In this document: positions 21,722 to 30,665 of the stretch, one piece after another
Position numbering within the stretch: position 1 is the first letter of the stretch
Layout: every line of letters starts with the position of its first letter
Source of the DNA: Yponomeuta sedellus
Taxonomy: Eukaryota > Arthropoda > Insecta > Lepidoptera > Yponomeutidae
Direction of reading: 5' to 3'
DNA length: 64,000 nt
NCBI GenBank assembly: GCA_934045075.1
Contig: OW203722.1
Location: forward strand, 20,064,986-20,128,985
Notes under the pieces: model-generated
The model's database searches: none
Told to the model about the DNA's origin: nothing
What the model saw: the letters and a program-made list of their open reading frames with translations, nothing else
Translations under genes and position numbers: made by a program

Positions 21722-22114
21722 GTGAAGGAGCGTAAGACCAGCGAGTTCGACCTATTCGGGGTGCTCTCGGACGACGACGACGACGTGTTGGCAACTGCAT
21801 CTCATCACTCCGTCACATCCTCGCTCGCCACAAAGGTCGCTGACGGCTCTCTGCGACGGACTGCACCTCTGGAGGGGGAGTACTTTGTGGAAGTAAAGGT
21901 GTATCTCACGCGGGACGCCAAGCAGCAGGACCACTGGAAGAAGGCGCAGTTCCTGCTGAAAGCGCAGCTCGACAGTGGGACACCTGCGTGGGACCAGCTC
22001 TAGGGCTTCATCGGACGCGTGAAACCGCTGTTTAAAGACTCCGAACCCACACTTTACGGTGACGTAGTTAAATATAAGTAAATCGTCGCTGTAAAACGCC
22101 TGTTAGGTGTTTTA
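21722..22114 (+). pseudogene. tandem duplicate of the spliced gene's last exon
   Basis: Near-identical to 21,261-21,657 with an offset of 461 bp, including the sequence past the stop (AAATCGTCGCTGTAAAA). The copy has one premature TAG at 22,001-22,003 (CAG in the parent). It lacks the preceding acceptor, so it is probably not translated as such. Substitutions are few and include silent ones in the Asp repeat (GACGACGACGACGAC against GATGACGACGATGAC). Confidence 0.8.
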
Positions 22115-22159
22115 CGTTTGAGTGCTGCGTTTGAGTGTACGTTTCAAATTTGCGTGATA

Positions 22160-25100
22160 ATGCCGTACTGTACTGCATGTGTAGTCCAAGTAGAGAAAAA
22201 AAACTGGGTGGGTCATGTACGCAGTACTGCTCACAAAGAGAAAAGCAGTGTACCTCTAAGCGATGGTGTAGTTCTGATTGCGTCTGCTTTTCGAGGTCGT
22301 ATAGCTACTTATAAGATTCTTGCGACTGATTTAGAGAACTGTTTGCCAGAGACGTTTATCACGGAAATCTCCCCCAAAATTGAGAAACTTTTACGGGATT
22401 CGCTTGCAAAACATGTAAACGTAAAGGTAAACTTCGAGTTTTTCAGTAACTTCGTTCTCTTTAAAAACGAAGGTCAAGAGGTAAAATCCTTCTCGACAAA
22501 GAATGTTGCATTACATCGTAACTTTGACTTTGCAAAGCTAATAGGTAAAACGGTAGCCTGTTTAAAAAAGAAAATAGAAGAGTTTGAAGAGCGTGACAGT
22601 GGGTGGACATTTCTCAATAATCTTTTCTTGGAAATAAACATCAACAAGTACGAACCTATTTATGGAGCTGCTCGTATCGACTTGCCACCGGTTATTAAAA
22701 ACAAGAAAGCGTGTCTCAACATGCAAAATAAAGATGACGCTTGTTTCTTGTGGAGTATTGTCGCTGCACTTCATACTCCTAAAGGTAGGGCCGATCGTAC
22801 GTCTTCGTACCCCCATTTTACCAAAGTGCTGAATACTGCTGATTTGAGCCTTCCAGTTACTCTAGCGGACGTTAAATCGTTCGAGACCAACAATCCAGAC
22901 ATAAGCGTTAACATATATGCGTTGAAAAATACCAAGGGTATTGTTGGACCCATTTACAGATCGGAACACAAGTATAGGACGACACGCGTTAATTTGCTGT
23001 TATTAGAGAAAGGAAACCGCACTCATTACGTTTTAATTAAAAATCTACCTCGGCTTGTTCGCAGTCATATGACTAAACATCATGGTAAATTGTATTTCTG
23101 TGAAGACTGTCTCCAATTTCTATCATCCGAGCAAACCCTACAAAACCATTTATGTAGTGGTGTTGCTACAGTGCTTCCTGGGAAAGGAACTTTTCTTGAA
23201 TTCAAACACTTTGCTCATAAGCAAGATATGCCTTTTGCTATTTATGCAGACTTTGAAACGCTTCTCGTTCCTTATCAAGGATGTCAGCAAAATCCTGATT
23301 TGAGTTACACATATAACGCAAAGAAACACGTACCAATTGCATTCGCATACCATGTTGTTTGCTCATTTGATACTAATTTAAATCGATTTGTTCAGTACCG
23401 TGGCTCTGACTGTGCTCAAAAATTTGTTAAACTACTCGTTCGAGAAGTGAAAAGAATATACAGTATTGTTAATAAAAACATCCCTATGACATTTACAAGC
23501 GAAAATGTAAAAGATTATGCGGAAGCAGATTGTTGTCACATCTGTGATCGTCTAATATTTACAGACAAAGTTAGAGATCACTGTCATCTGACAGGTCGTT
23601 ATCGCGGTGCGGCACATGCATATTGTAACTTGAAATTTCGAGTTCCCAAACTAGTTCCGATATTTTTTCATAACCTCGCAGGATATGACTGTCATTTGTT
23701 CATTAAAGAACTGAGTGACATTTGCGGACCGATAAAAATTATTCCAAAAAACAAAGAGAACTACATTTCGTTCACGAAGTTTTTTCAAATTTCTGAAGAC
23801 GAATTTGCTCAAATACGATTCGTTGACTCGTATAAATTTTTGGGCACGAGTTTACAAAAGTTGGCAAAAGGCTTGCACAAAAATGACTTTACTTATCTTT
23901 CGCGTTATTTCCCAGATGAAAATCAGTTTGAGTTACTTACACGCAAAGGGGTGTACCCCTACGATTATATGACTTGTTGGAAAATGTTTACAGATAAACA
24001 ACTACCTGATAAGTCGTTGTTCTACAATTCTATGGCTGACGAACACATATCGGACGAAGAGTATGCACACGCTCAAAATGTGTGGCAAACTTTCGAAATT
24101 GAAAACATGGGCAAATATACAGACCTTTATGTGAAGACTGATGTGCTGTTATTAACAGACGTCTTCGAAAACTTCAGGAAGACATGTAAGACGCATTACA
24201 ACTTAGATCCAGCCTTCTACCTAACTTCTCCAAGTTTGTCATTTGATGCAATGCTTCTAAAAACGGGGATCCAATTAGAACTTATAGATAACTTGGAAAT
24301 TATTCGCATGATTCAAAAGGGTATCAGAGGTGGCATTTGCATGTGTTCCAAAAGACACTCGCAAGCAAACAATTCATATATGGAGACGTACGATCCAACT
24401 AAACGAGACTCATTTTTGGTATACATTGACTGTAACAATTTATACGGATACAGCATGTGCCAGTCCTTGCCAATTTCGGATTTTAGATTTTTAAGTGAAT
24501 CTGAAATCGAAAACTTGAATGTTGAAGACATTCCCAATGATGCTCCACAAGGTTACATATTAGAAGTAGACTTATTGTACCCTGATGAGTTACACGATGC
24601 GCATAGCGATTACCCATTTTGTGCTGAGAAATTCATTCCTCCTGGAGGTAAGACACCTAAATTGACTCCGAACTTGTACGATAAATTTTACTACGTGATA
24701 CATTACGTTCACCTCAAAACATGTCTGGCAAACGGATTGATCCTCGCTAAAGTTCATAGAGTTATAACATTTCGCCAGAGAGCTTTTTTGAAAGAATACA
24801 TCGATTTAAACACGGAACTAAGAAAAAAAGCGGTCACTCAGTTCCAGCAAGACCTGTTCAAGTTAAATAATAACTCTATTTTCGGAAAAACGCTAGAGGA
24901 TAGTGAAAAACGCGTTAATGTTAAACTTGTTACACAATGGCATGATAAAATAAACAAAACAAAAAAACATGATACCGCTGACAAATTGATTGCTCGGTTA
25001 AACTTCCATAGCGCAAGCGTATTTTCCGAAAACTTAGTCGCTATTCAAATGAAACCGGAAAGAGTAATTTTGAACAAACCAATTTATGTGGGTTTTGCAG

Positions 25101-25663
25101 TGCTGGAGCTGTCTAAGAGTCACATGTATGACTTTCACTATTCGGTAATTAAGCCTAAGTATGGAAATCAAGTACAGCTTTGTTACACCGACACTGACAG
25201 CTTTGTTTATGAAATTCAAACCGAAGATTTTTATAGAGATATGAAAGAATCCTTGATGGATTTTTTTGATACAAGCAATTACAAACCTCGAAACCAGTTC
25301 GGCCTACCATTGGTAAACAAAAAAGTGCCTGGTTTATTTAAAGATGAATTGGGGGGGAAAATTTTGACCGAATTCATTGGTTTGCGCTCAAAATTATATT
25401 GCATAAAAACCACTGAGCTGGTAATAAAGAAAGCCAAAGGGGTGAAAAAGTGCGTAGTCCGAGATTTAGCTGCAAGCGATTATCGTGAAGTGTTGCTGAA
25501 CAATAAACTAGTCAGACGAAAGCAAAATCTTTTCAAGTCTATAAAACACGAAATATTTACCCAGTCTGTAAATAAAATTGCTTTGTCTAATACAGACGAT
25601 AAAAGATGTATAATGCCGGACAAAGTGTCCACTGTAGCCTGGGGGCATAACTCATTATTTTAA
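22160..25663 (+). CDS. polB: protein-primed DNA polymerase B (Polinton pPolB)
   Basis: 1167 codons from ATG 22,160. The frame is open 14 codons further upstream, but this Met precedes a C-x2-C-x11-H-x5-H finger (CTACVVQVEKK..GHVRSTAH) that makes a natural start. The middle has the 3'-5' exonuclease boxes: IYADFETLL (~residue 361), FFHNLAGYDCHLF (~502) and YVKTDVLLLTDVF (~657). A zinc-binding insert with CCHICDRL..RDHCHLTGRYRGAAH lies at ~455-485. Polymerase motifs follow: A YIDCNNLYGYSM (~754), B LNNNSIFGKT (~902), C CYTDTDSFVYEI (~1007). This is the type-B enzyme that starts DNA synthesis from a protein primer and replicates the linear element from its inverted ends. Length is usual for Polintons and no lesion is visible. 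Confidence 0.97.
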   Translation: MPYCTACVVQVEKKNWVGHVRSTAHKEKSSVPLSDGVVLIASAFRGRIATYKILATDLENCLPETFITEISPKIEKLLRDSLAKHVNVKVNFEFFSNFVLFKNEGQEVKSFSTKNVALHRNFDFAKLIGKTVACLKKKIEEFEERDSGWTFLNNLFLEININKYEPIYGAARIDLPPVIKNKKACLNMQNKDDACFLWSIVAALHTPKGRADRTSSYPHFTKVLNTADLSLPVTLADVKSFETNNPDISVNIYALKNTKGIVGPIYRSEHKYRTTRVNLLLLEKGNRTHYVLIKNLPRLVRSHMTKHHGKLYFCEDCLQFLSSEQTLQNHLCSGVATVLPGKGTFLEFKHFAHKQDMPFAIYADFETLLVPYQGCQQNPDLSYTYNAKKHVPIAFAYHVVCSFDTNLNRFVQYRGSDCAQKFVKLLVREVKRIYSIVNKNIPMTFTSENVKDYAEADCCHICDRLIFTDKVRDHCHLTGRYRGAAHAYCNLKFRVPKLVPIFFHNLAGYDCHLFIKELSDICGPIKIIPKNKENYISFTKFFQISEDEFAQIRFVDSYKFLGTSLQKLAKGLHKNDFTYLSRYFPDENQFELLTRKGVYPYDYMTCWKMFTDKQLPDKSLFYNSMADEHISDEEYAHAQNVWQTFEIENMGKYTDLYVKTDVLLLTDVFENFRKTCKTHYNLDPAFYLTSPSLSFDAMLLKTGIQLELIDNLEIIRMIQKGIRGGICMCSKRHSQANNSYMETYDPTKRDSFLVYIDCNNLYGYSMCQSLPISDFRFLSESEIENLNVEDIPNDAPQGYILEVDLLYPDELHDAHSDYPFCAEKFIPPGGKTPKLTPNLYDKFYYVIHYVHLKTCLANGLILAKVHRVITFRQRAFLKEYIDLNTELRKKAVTQFQQDLFKLNNNSIFGKTLEDSEKRVNVKLVTQWHDKINKTKKHDTADKLIARLNFHSASVFSENLVAIQMKPERVILNKPIYVGFAVLELSKSHMYDFHYSVIKPKYGNQVQLCYTDTDSFVYEIQTEDFYRDMKESLMDFFDTSNYKPRNQFGLPLVNKKVPGLFKDELGGKILTEFIGLRSKLYCIKTTELVIKKAKGVKKCVVRDLAASDYREVLLNNKLVRRKQNLFKSIKHEIFTQSVNKIALSNTDDKRCIMPDKVSTVAWGHNSLF

Positions 25664-26351
25664 ATATAACACTTATTGAAATGGTTTAAAGATGACTCTT
25701 GTATTAAGTTATACCTATGTAAGTAATTTTAGTATAAGCACATTAAGAAAAAAAACATTAAATCTAGTTTTTCTGAATTTTAAATTTGTGTACATTTTAA
25801 GATAATATTGTAGATAGACATTTAAATACCTACCTACACTAAAATAAACGTTTTTATCTGAAACAAATACCTGTGTTCATACTTATTCCATATCCTTGAT
25901 AGGTTTGATCAAGACCTGACCTGCTCTGGCTGTGTCATCAAATTCTTCATTTCACTTCCACCTCAAGCAAGACCGAACCTGTCGCAATTGTGTCATCAAG
26001 ACGTCCTTTGTTTAAACTAACTTTGCGAGCTCGCGCGCATGAAGCGCGCGGGGAGGGGGGCCACCCGCGACGATGTTATGCATCGTCGTATAACATTGCA
26101 TACAGCGGGGAGAGGTAGCTCTGGTTATATTGGTCGGACAACTCTTTCGAATAATGATGACTATTGATGACGCAGCTTGACTGAGTCCGTAATTCATTCG
26201 CAAGTTAACATCGATAGCATCGAGACGAGTTACTGTGCTGATAAAATATTTTTATTTTGGTAAGTTGAAACCTGTCTACTTTGAATAAATATCTAACTTC
26301 TTTTTAATTTTGTCGATACTAAAATCTATTATTTATTTTCAGATCACCAAG
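25664..26351 (+). other. intergenic and 5' leader of the second + strand gene
   Basis: Contains a GC-rich patch with palindromes (GAGCTCGCGCGCATGAAGCG at 26,028; GACGATGTTATGCATCGTC at 26,071), a probable promoter or CpG-like area. A probable leader exon ends at 26,259, with donor GTAAGTTGAA and acceptor TTATTTTCAG at 26,342. No other gene seen. Confidence 0.45.
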
Positions 26352-26714
26352 ATGACCTACAGCCCGACGATAACGGACCCTTTCTTCTACGGCCAGCATT
26401 TACTGACCGGATTCGAGAGCGAGGATGTGGAAGAAGTTGGGGCTCCAGAACCTCCCCCGCGAAATCCGAACAAGCGAGTGCGGCCTTCCAAGAAAAAGAC
26501 GCAAAATACAACTTCCTACATTGTGAAGAAATCGCGGCGTAAAGGTTTGCGAATGATAAAAATCAAAGTGATTGACTTATCCAGTGACAGTGAAGTGGAA
26601 ACGTCGAATGCGCAGTATATGGTGATGGAACATACCGACGAGATAATGGACATGACCGAAAATTTACTTGACAGAATGAGTAGGAAGTTAACTAATAATA
26701 GTAATGATTACTAA
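26352..26714 (+). CDS. Polinton small nuclear-like protein with SUMO-interaction-like motif
   Basis: 120 codons from ATG 26,352, ten bases after a TTATTTTCAG acceptor. The frame is open upstream to 26,310, but that part is intron. The protein has an acidic stretch (ESEDVEEVGAPEPPP), a bipartite-looking basic region (PNKRVRPSKKK, KKSRRKGLRM) and then KVIDLSSDSEVETS, which fits the V/I-x-V/I-hydrophobic plus acidic/serine pattern of SUMO-interacting motifs. It shares SDSEVE with the N-terminus of the other spliced gene. No enzymatic domain. Nuclear location and SUMO binding are inference. Confidence 0.7.
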   Translation: MTYSPTITDPFFYGQHLLTGFESEDVEEVGAPEPPPRNPNKRVRPSKKKTQNTTSYIVKKSRRKGLRMIKIKVIDLSSDSEVETSNAQYMVMEHTDEIMDMTENLLDRMSRKLTNNSNDY

Positions 26715-27012
26715 AATGTGAAGAATTATTTTTTCTTTGTATTTCGCTAGGTAACTAGCATTATGCAATAATTATGTAATACTATAAATAAATTTAACTG
26801 TGTCAAATATTATTAATCTTAGTTATAAGTAGAATAAGTGTTACCGATGTTAAAATGCGAATCATTTAAATATAATATCTTAAACTAAACTGACTTTTGT
26901 TTTCTTTTTCTCAGTCAATAAAACAAGAAAATATAAAATTACGTAGTAACACATTTATTTTTCATAAAATAATAATTAAATACAAATTCAATGGTAAGAA
27001 GTTAATTAAAAA
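26715..27012. other. convergent intergenic region of the Polinton
   Basis: AT-rich gap between the + strand replication half and the - strand structural half. AATAAA-like signals (ATAAATAAATTT near 26,782) suit 3' ends from both sides. No gene. Confidence 0.5.
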
Positions 27013-27504
27013 TTATATTGACACTGTATTGTCAACACACCATCTTCTTATACATATAACATTTTTTAATGCACAGTAATCGTTATGAATCAGACAGTTA
27101 TATTTACTACATTTATTCGTACAATAATAAGAAATTAAGGTCTTAAGATTAGGTATATCCATTTCGCCAACATCCTTTACAATGCTATTCGGACATAGAT
27201 CCTGAACCCATTTACATTTTTCAACCCCCTTTGCAACTAAAGTTTTACCAGATAGGGATGACTTAATCATACTCTTAAATTCTTTATAGCTTATTAATCC
27301 TTCACTCCAGTAGATTCCTCGATTTTTCCCGAGCCAAACAACTTGTTTCTTTTCTTCGTCAGTCAAATGTTTGAAAGGAAATGGAGGTTTTATTAAAAAA
27401 ACTTCTGTACTTTCACTTGCTGCCGTAGCAAATTCTTTGACAATAAAATTATTTTTGTAGTCTTTAAAGCCTTGTAAATCTACAAAAATGTATTCCGGAT
27501 TCAT
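27013..27504 (-). CDS. uncharacterised Polinton-associated protein
   Basis: 163 codons beginning MNPEYIFVDLQGFKDYKNNF, with middle KTLVAKGVEKCKWVQDLCPN and C-terminal C/H-rich CTNKCSKYNCLIHNDYCALK. The spacing of FVDLQG, KGVEK and H..CAL..V recalls a degenerate DEDD-type exonuclease fold with Q where the second acidic residue should be. That reading is weak. Similar orphan proteins are common in insect genomes next to this kind of element. Its start overlaps the end of the capsid gene by 4 bases (27,501-27,504), so it is the last gene of the minus-strand series. Confidence 0.7.
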   Translation of the reverse strand: MNPEYIFVDLQGFKDYKNNFIVKEFATAASESTEVFLIKPPFPFKHLTDEEKKQVVWLGKNRGIYWSEGLISYKEFKSMIKSSLSGKTLVAKGVEKCKWVQDLCPNSIVKDVGEMDIPNLKTLISYYCTNKCSKYNCLIHNDYCALKNVICIRRWCVDNTVSI

Positions 27505-28706
27505 GATATTTTCTTCACTACACTGGTAAGAGGTTTATATTCTATAACACAATCGTTCAATATTAAACAGTACGCAGTTGTTTTGTCTGGTATTGCTATC
27601 TCGCTCTCAATTTCAACACGAACGTCGACAGGTCCAGTCTTCAGCGTATCGTTCTGACGACAGCAATCAATTACAAATAATGGAGTTTTTTCTTTGAAGT
27701 CGATGTAATTTAACAGGGGTTCCGGAAGACGGCTGTAGTAAGACTGTTGAAATTTAGCATACAACTCGTATAATAAAGCATAATTGTCATTGCTAAATTT
27801 AACGTTTAGGTTTTCATACGGGAAGTAGGTTGAGTTTAAAAACACTTTTATGTCACGCAAGTTACAATGATCGAATCGGGACATATCCTGAAATCCATTA
27901 TTTTTGCGGTCTTTCTGTAATCCAATGATAACGTACCTTGGCTTTTCTATCTGTGATGAAGTTTTGATTGCCCATGTATGCTTCGTTGTTTGAGGTAAAA
28001 GTGGATATTCATAAAGATCCCAGTTTCTAAACGCTACGTTAATAGCTCTGTCTCTTTCTAAATACCTAAGCAAGTTGATTCTCTCTCGGTCAGACACCTT
28101 AACGTGGGGCACCCGCCACATAATTTTATCGATTACGATATCTTCTACAACCTCATTATTATTTAATTTAATTGCATTCATGTTGGTATTGCTTCGCAAA
28201 AGTATAAGTTCGTGCTTGCAATTTATTATAATTTTTTTGTAATCCTCCGCAAACCCAAGGATTCTATTGAGTGGGAGACAGCCTGAAAAACTTCCTCCCA
28301 TTGTGTTTTTAATACCGTCAATGCTCCAACCCCATGCATAAGACATTTTTGATTCGCTTTCATTCATTGATAATAAACATTTCATTGTGGTTGTTATGCC
28401 TGCATTCTTAATCTTATCGATTTCAACCCCATTTAATTCGTACCGAATATCTTGAAATAAAAATAGTATTGGGTTATTTATTAATTGAAACTCGGTCACT
28501 TTGGCTTTAGTTTCACTGTTGATTACGCTGATCCTTCCTTCTACGTATAAAGTACTCTCCGACGGTAGAATGTAAAGGTCTTGCTGGTTAATTGGAATCC
28601 GTATCTCATCGTTCCTATTGTAGCTGCTTACATAAGGCTTGTAGGAATGAATCTGAATACTTTCAATGCTGTTGTCTTGTACAAAAGGTTCTGCTACATT
28701 AAGCAT
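27501..28706 (-). CDS. mcp: double-jelly-roll major capsid protein
   Basis: 401 codons, uninterrupted. It begins with an ESIQIHSYKPY stretch, then NDEIRIPINQQDLYILPSES and FQDIRYELNGVEIDK (first jelly roll), WRVPHVKVSDRERINLLRYL, WDLYEYPLLPQTTKHTWAIK, RFDHCNLRDIKVFLNSTYFP (second jelly roll), and ends CLILNDCVIEYKPLTSVV. These blocks are the ones I know from insect proteins annotated as double-jelly-roll-like and from F54H12.2-like Polinton proteins. The product would assemble the icosahedral shell. It sits directly downstream of the penton gene, the usual Polinton pairing of minor and major capsid. Confidence 0.85.
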   Translation of the reverse strand: MLNVAEPFVQDNSIESIQIHSYKPYVSSYNRNDEIRIPINQQDLYILPSESTLYVEGRISVINSETKAKVTEFQLINNPILFLFQDIRYELNGVEIDKIKNAGITTTMKCLLSMNESESKMSYAWGWSIDGIKNTMGGSFSGCLPLNRILGFAEDYKKIIINCKHELILLRSNTNMNAIKLNNNEVVEDIVIDKIMWRVPHVKVSDRERINLLRYLERDRAINVAFRNWDLYEYPLLPQTTKHTWAIKTSSQIEKPRYVIIGLQKDRKNNGFQDMSRFDHCNLRDIKVFLNSTYFPYENLNVKFSNDNYALLYELYAKFQQSYYSRLPEPLLNYIDFKEKTPLFVIDCCRQNDTLKTGPVDVRVEIESEIAIPDKTTAYCLILNDCVIEYKPLTSVVKKIS

Positions 28707-28711
28707 TTTAG

Positions 28712-28852
28712 TTACTTCGACAAATTTATTAATTTGAGAAATTGTTTATTGGCTTTGGTTAACTTATTTCTTTTTGGTGGTACCTTCGTAATATTTGAAA
28801 GCAAACTGCGCTTTCTGCTGGTAGTACACAGGTTTTTATTGAAATCAATCAT
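28712..28852 (-). CDS. 46-residue basic ORF between penton and major capsid
   Basis: The ATG at 28,852 overlaps the penton stop as ATGA, and the frame closes with TAA at 28,712, six bases before the capsid ATG. It is rich in Lys/Arg (MIDFNKN, TTSRKRS, KVPPKRNKLTKANKQ) with no acidic residue after position 3. Tight packing and the start-stop overlap argue for a translated virion gene, perhaps a small DNA- or capsid-binding peptide. No homolog is recognised, and it is easily missed because of its length. Confidence 0.55.
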   Translation of the reverse strand: MIDFNKNLCTTSRKRSLLSNITKVPPKRNKLTKANKQFLKLINLSK

Positions 28853-29519
28853 TTTTTCTTCAGATGTAAGCAAAGCTGTACTTCTTCCCTTCTTAAATTT
28901 AGTGGGTTATTATTTAAATCCAAAATTCTAATATTAATTGCACTCACACTGTTTTGGATAACTGGGAAATAGATAACGTTTTTAGGAATTTCAATTATTC
29001 GATAACCCGGCGGCACATTCGGAGAAAACTCATAAATTATATGGCTAGGTTTTCATTAACAAATGATCCACTTACAATATCACATTCGATTCGGACTATG
29101 GCTGATGGTAAAATGTTGATCGGATAGGAAGATGTGTGTAATATATTAGCTTTTAATAATACTTTTCCAAATCCTAATGTAACTCCTATTGAGTTCTCCT
29201 TATCAAAATGAATGTCTTTGCTACTAAAAATACTGGTGCTTAAAGTATTATTATTGCAAGTTAATTCCAAAACACAATCATGAACATGTTTCGTTAGGAA
29301 GTCAATAATATCTTCAAGTTCATATGAACCCTCTGGTATTATCACAACCCCATCTTTACCGTAATAGAATTTATTATTTCTGTGATCAACATTAGGAATT
29401 GAATTAAAAGTAGTGAAGTACAACAGGCCACACTCATAATCACCATCAGTTTCCAAAGCCGGTGAATAATTTGTTACAAGAGCAGAGTCTGTGCCCGTTA
29501 TAGACATTGTGAAAGACAT
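28849..29519 (-). pseudogene. penton-like minor capsid protein (one frameshift)
   Basis: The first 160 codons (29,519-29,037) begin MSFTMSITG and run through DGVVIIPEGSYELEDIIDFL and LPSAIVRIECDIVSGSFVNE. The conserved C-terminal part (YEFSPNVPPGYRIIEIPKNV, IYFPVIQNSVSAINIRILDL) follows in another frame from about 29,042 to the stop at 28,849-28,851. A single missing base near 29,042 accounts for it. The order and the P-P-G-Y-(R/K)-I-I-E signature match Polinton penton/minor capsid proteins (single jelly roll) that sit at capsid vertices. The break would remove about 63 residues. It may be a true mutation or a sequencing error. Confidence 0.8.
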
Positions 29520-29521
29520 AG

Positions 29522-29896
29522 TTAACTGACTCGTTTCCAGAAACCTTTCAAAAATTTAAGACATAAATGTCCACAGTTAAACGTGTTGTATGCTTGATAT
29601 TTAGTATAATTGTAATACAAATCTGCGCCACTTAGGTATTTAACCAATTCTGTAGGAGGTTTTAAATCTCCGAAACTGTTAAAATATTCACAATAATTAT
29701 AAATTTTTACGAAGGCTACCCAATGCGTTCCAGGGTTGTCAGAACTATCTAAATTAATAATCGCACACTCAATTTGTTTAGGTTTTTGAGGCAAATTATC
29801 CCTCATGTATACACCTCTGAAATATGGTATATTACTGTTATTAACATATTTCATTATATCTTCATTTGTGAGTGCGCGTCGGGGTAGCCTATTTAG
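29522..29896 (-). CDS. adenain-like cysteine protease
   Basis: The ATG-started frame (29,854-29,522) has 110 codons. The same frame stays open upstream into the end of the phospholipase gene and encodes LPRRALTNEDI, residues that normally belong to this family, so the real start may be further upstream, non-AUG or joined by splicing. Catalytic elements: GTHWVAF (His), YFNSFGDLKPP (Asp side), YQAYNTFNCGHLCLKFLKGF (oxyanion Gln and Cys). Known role in adenoviruses and Polintons: maturation cleavage of capsid precursors. It overlaps neither capsid gene, and the penton start lies 3 bases downstream. Confidence 0.85.
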   Translation of the reverse strand, partial: LNRLPRRALTNEDIMKYVNNSNIPYFRGVYMRDNLPQKPKQIECAIINLDSSDNPGTHWVAFVKIYNYCEYFNSFGDLKPPTELVKYLSGADLYYNYTKYQAYNTFNCGHLCLKFLKGFWKRVS

Positions 29897-30615
29897 CAGT
29901 TTTTTGTATGTAAACAGAGCCCACTACCTTTTTTGTACGGTTTGATGTACAGCCCTTTTCCAATAGCAATTGTCTCCATCATCTTATTATGACGTATTGA
30001 TTCTTTTAGATTTTCTTGAGCAGATTTGGAGTCGTTCACTGCTTTTGCTATTCCAGCTGCACCTCCAGCTAATGCACCTACTGCCGAAAGGCAAGCAAAT
30101 ATAGGAAGAAGTGGTAGTATCCCCCCAATTTTTGGGATTGGTATTATTCGAGGTAGCTGAACTTTCATATTTTTAGGAAACAATTTTTTTGCAGCTAAAT
30201 GTGCATATTTAATTGCAGATTGTTTGTTTTTTAGTTTAGCTTTCTTTAATTGTGTACTTATTTTTCTAATACCTGATTTAAAACCAGCACCTGTCTTAAC
30301 CTTAACTTTCATGATTTTGTTTACTAACCACGAAGCAAGTCTTTCCCCTCTACTCACGTCTTTTGCTTTTGATCTAAGTTTTGCCATTTCCATCAATTCT
30401 TTATCAGCTTGGTGTCGATTGCGCGTATCGGTGTATTTAGTATAGGCAATGTCGTGACGCATACAAGCATCGTCTAACTGATTAATACCTCGATCACCTC
30501 TTAGTAAGCGTTTTTCTAGTTTTGTGCCAGGGCCGCAATAATTATATCCTGGTAAATGTAACTCGAGTGGTAAATTATTTATTAATTTATTAATAAGTCC
30601 TCTTCCAGTCATCAC
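29893..30615 (-). CDS. phospholipase A2-domain virion protein
   Basis: 240 codons. Residues ~20-60 contain LPGYNYCGPGT (Ca-binding loop) and DDACMRHDIAYTKY (catalytic His-Asp), the viral-type PLA2 core also found in parvovirus VP1. A basic middle (KVKVKTGAGFK, LKKAKLKNKQSAIKY) follows, then a proline/glycine-rich hydrophobic segment at ~155-190 (LPRIIPIPKIGGILPLLPIF, then AVGALAGGAAGIAKAV) that resembles minor virion-protein membrane-active regions. The combination suggests a structural protein that acts on membranes during particle uncoating. This is inferred from the families. Frame intact. The 3' end overlaps the upstream extension of the protease frame. Confidence 0.85.
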   Translation of the reverse strand: MMTGRGLINKLINNLPLELHLPGYNYCGPGTKLEKRLLRGDRGINQLDDACMRHDIAYTKYTDTRNRHQADKELMEMAKLRSKAKDVSRGERLASWLVNKIMKVKVKTGAGFKSGIRKISTQLKKAKLKNKQSAIKYAHLAAKKLFPKNMKVQLPRIIPIPKIGGILPLLPIFACLSAVGALAGGAAGIAKAVNDSKSAQENLKESIRHNKMMETIAIGKGLYIKPYKKGSGLCLHTKNC

Positions 30616-30665
30616 TTACGAACGAATGAATAAAATTTTGCATTCATGAGTGTAATATAATAACA

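Noticed and set aside
27013..27504. Calling this ORF a DnaQ-type exonuclease
   Set aside because: Only loose motif spacing supports it and an acidic residue is missing, so it was left as uncharacterised.
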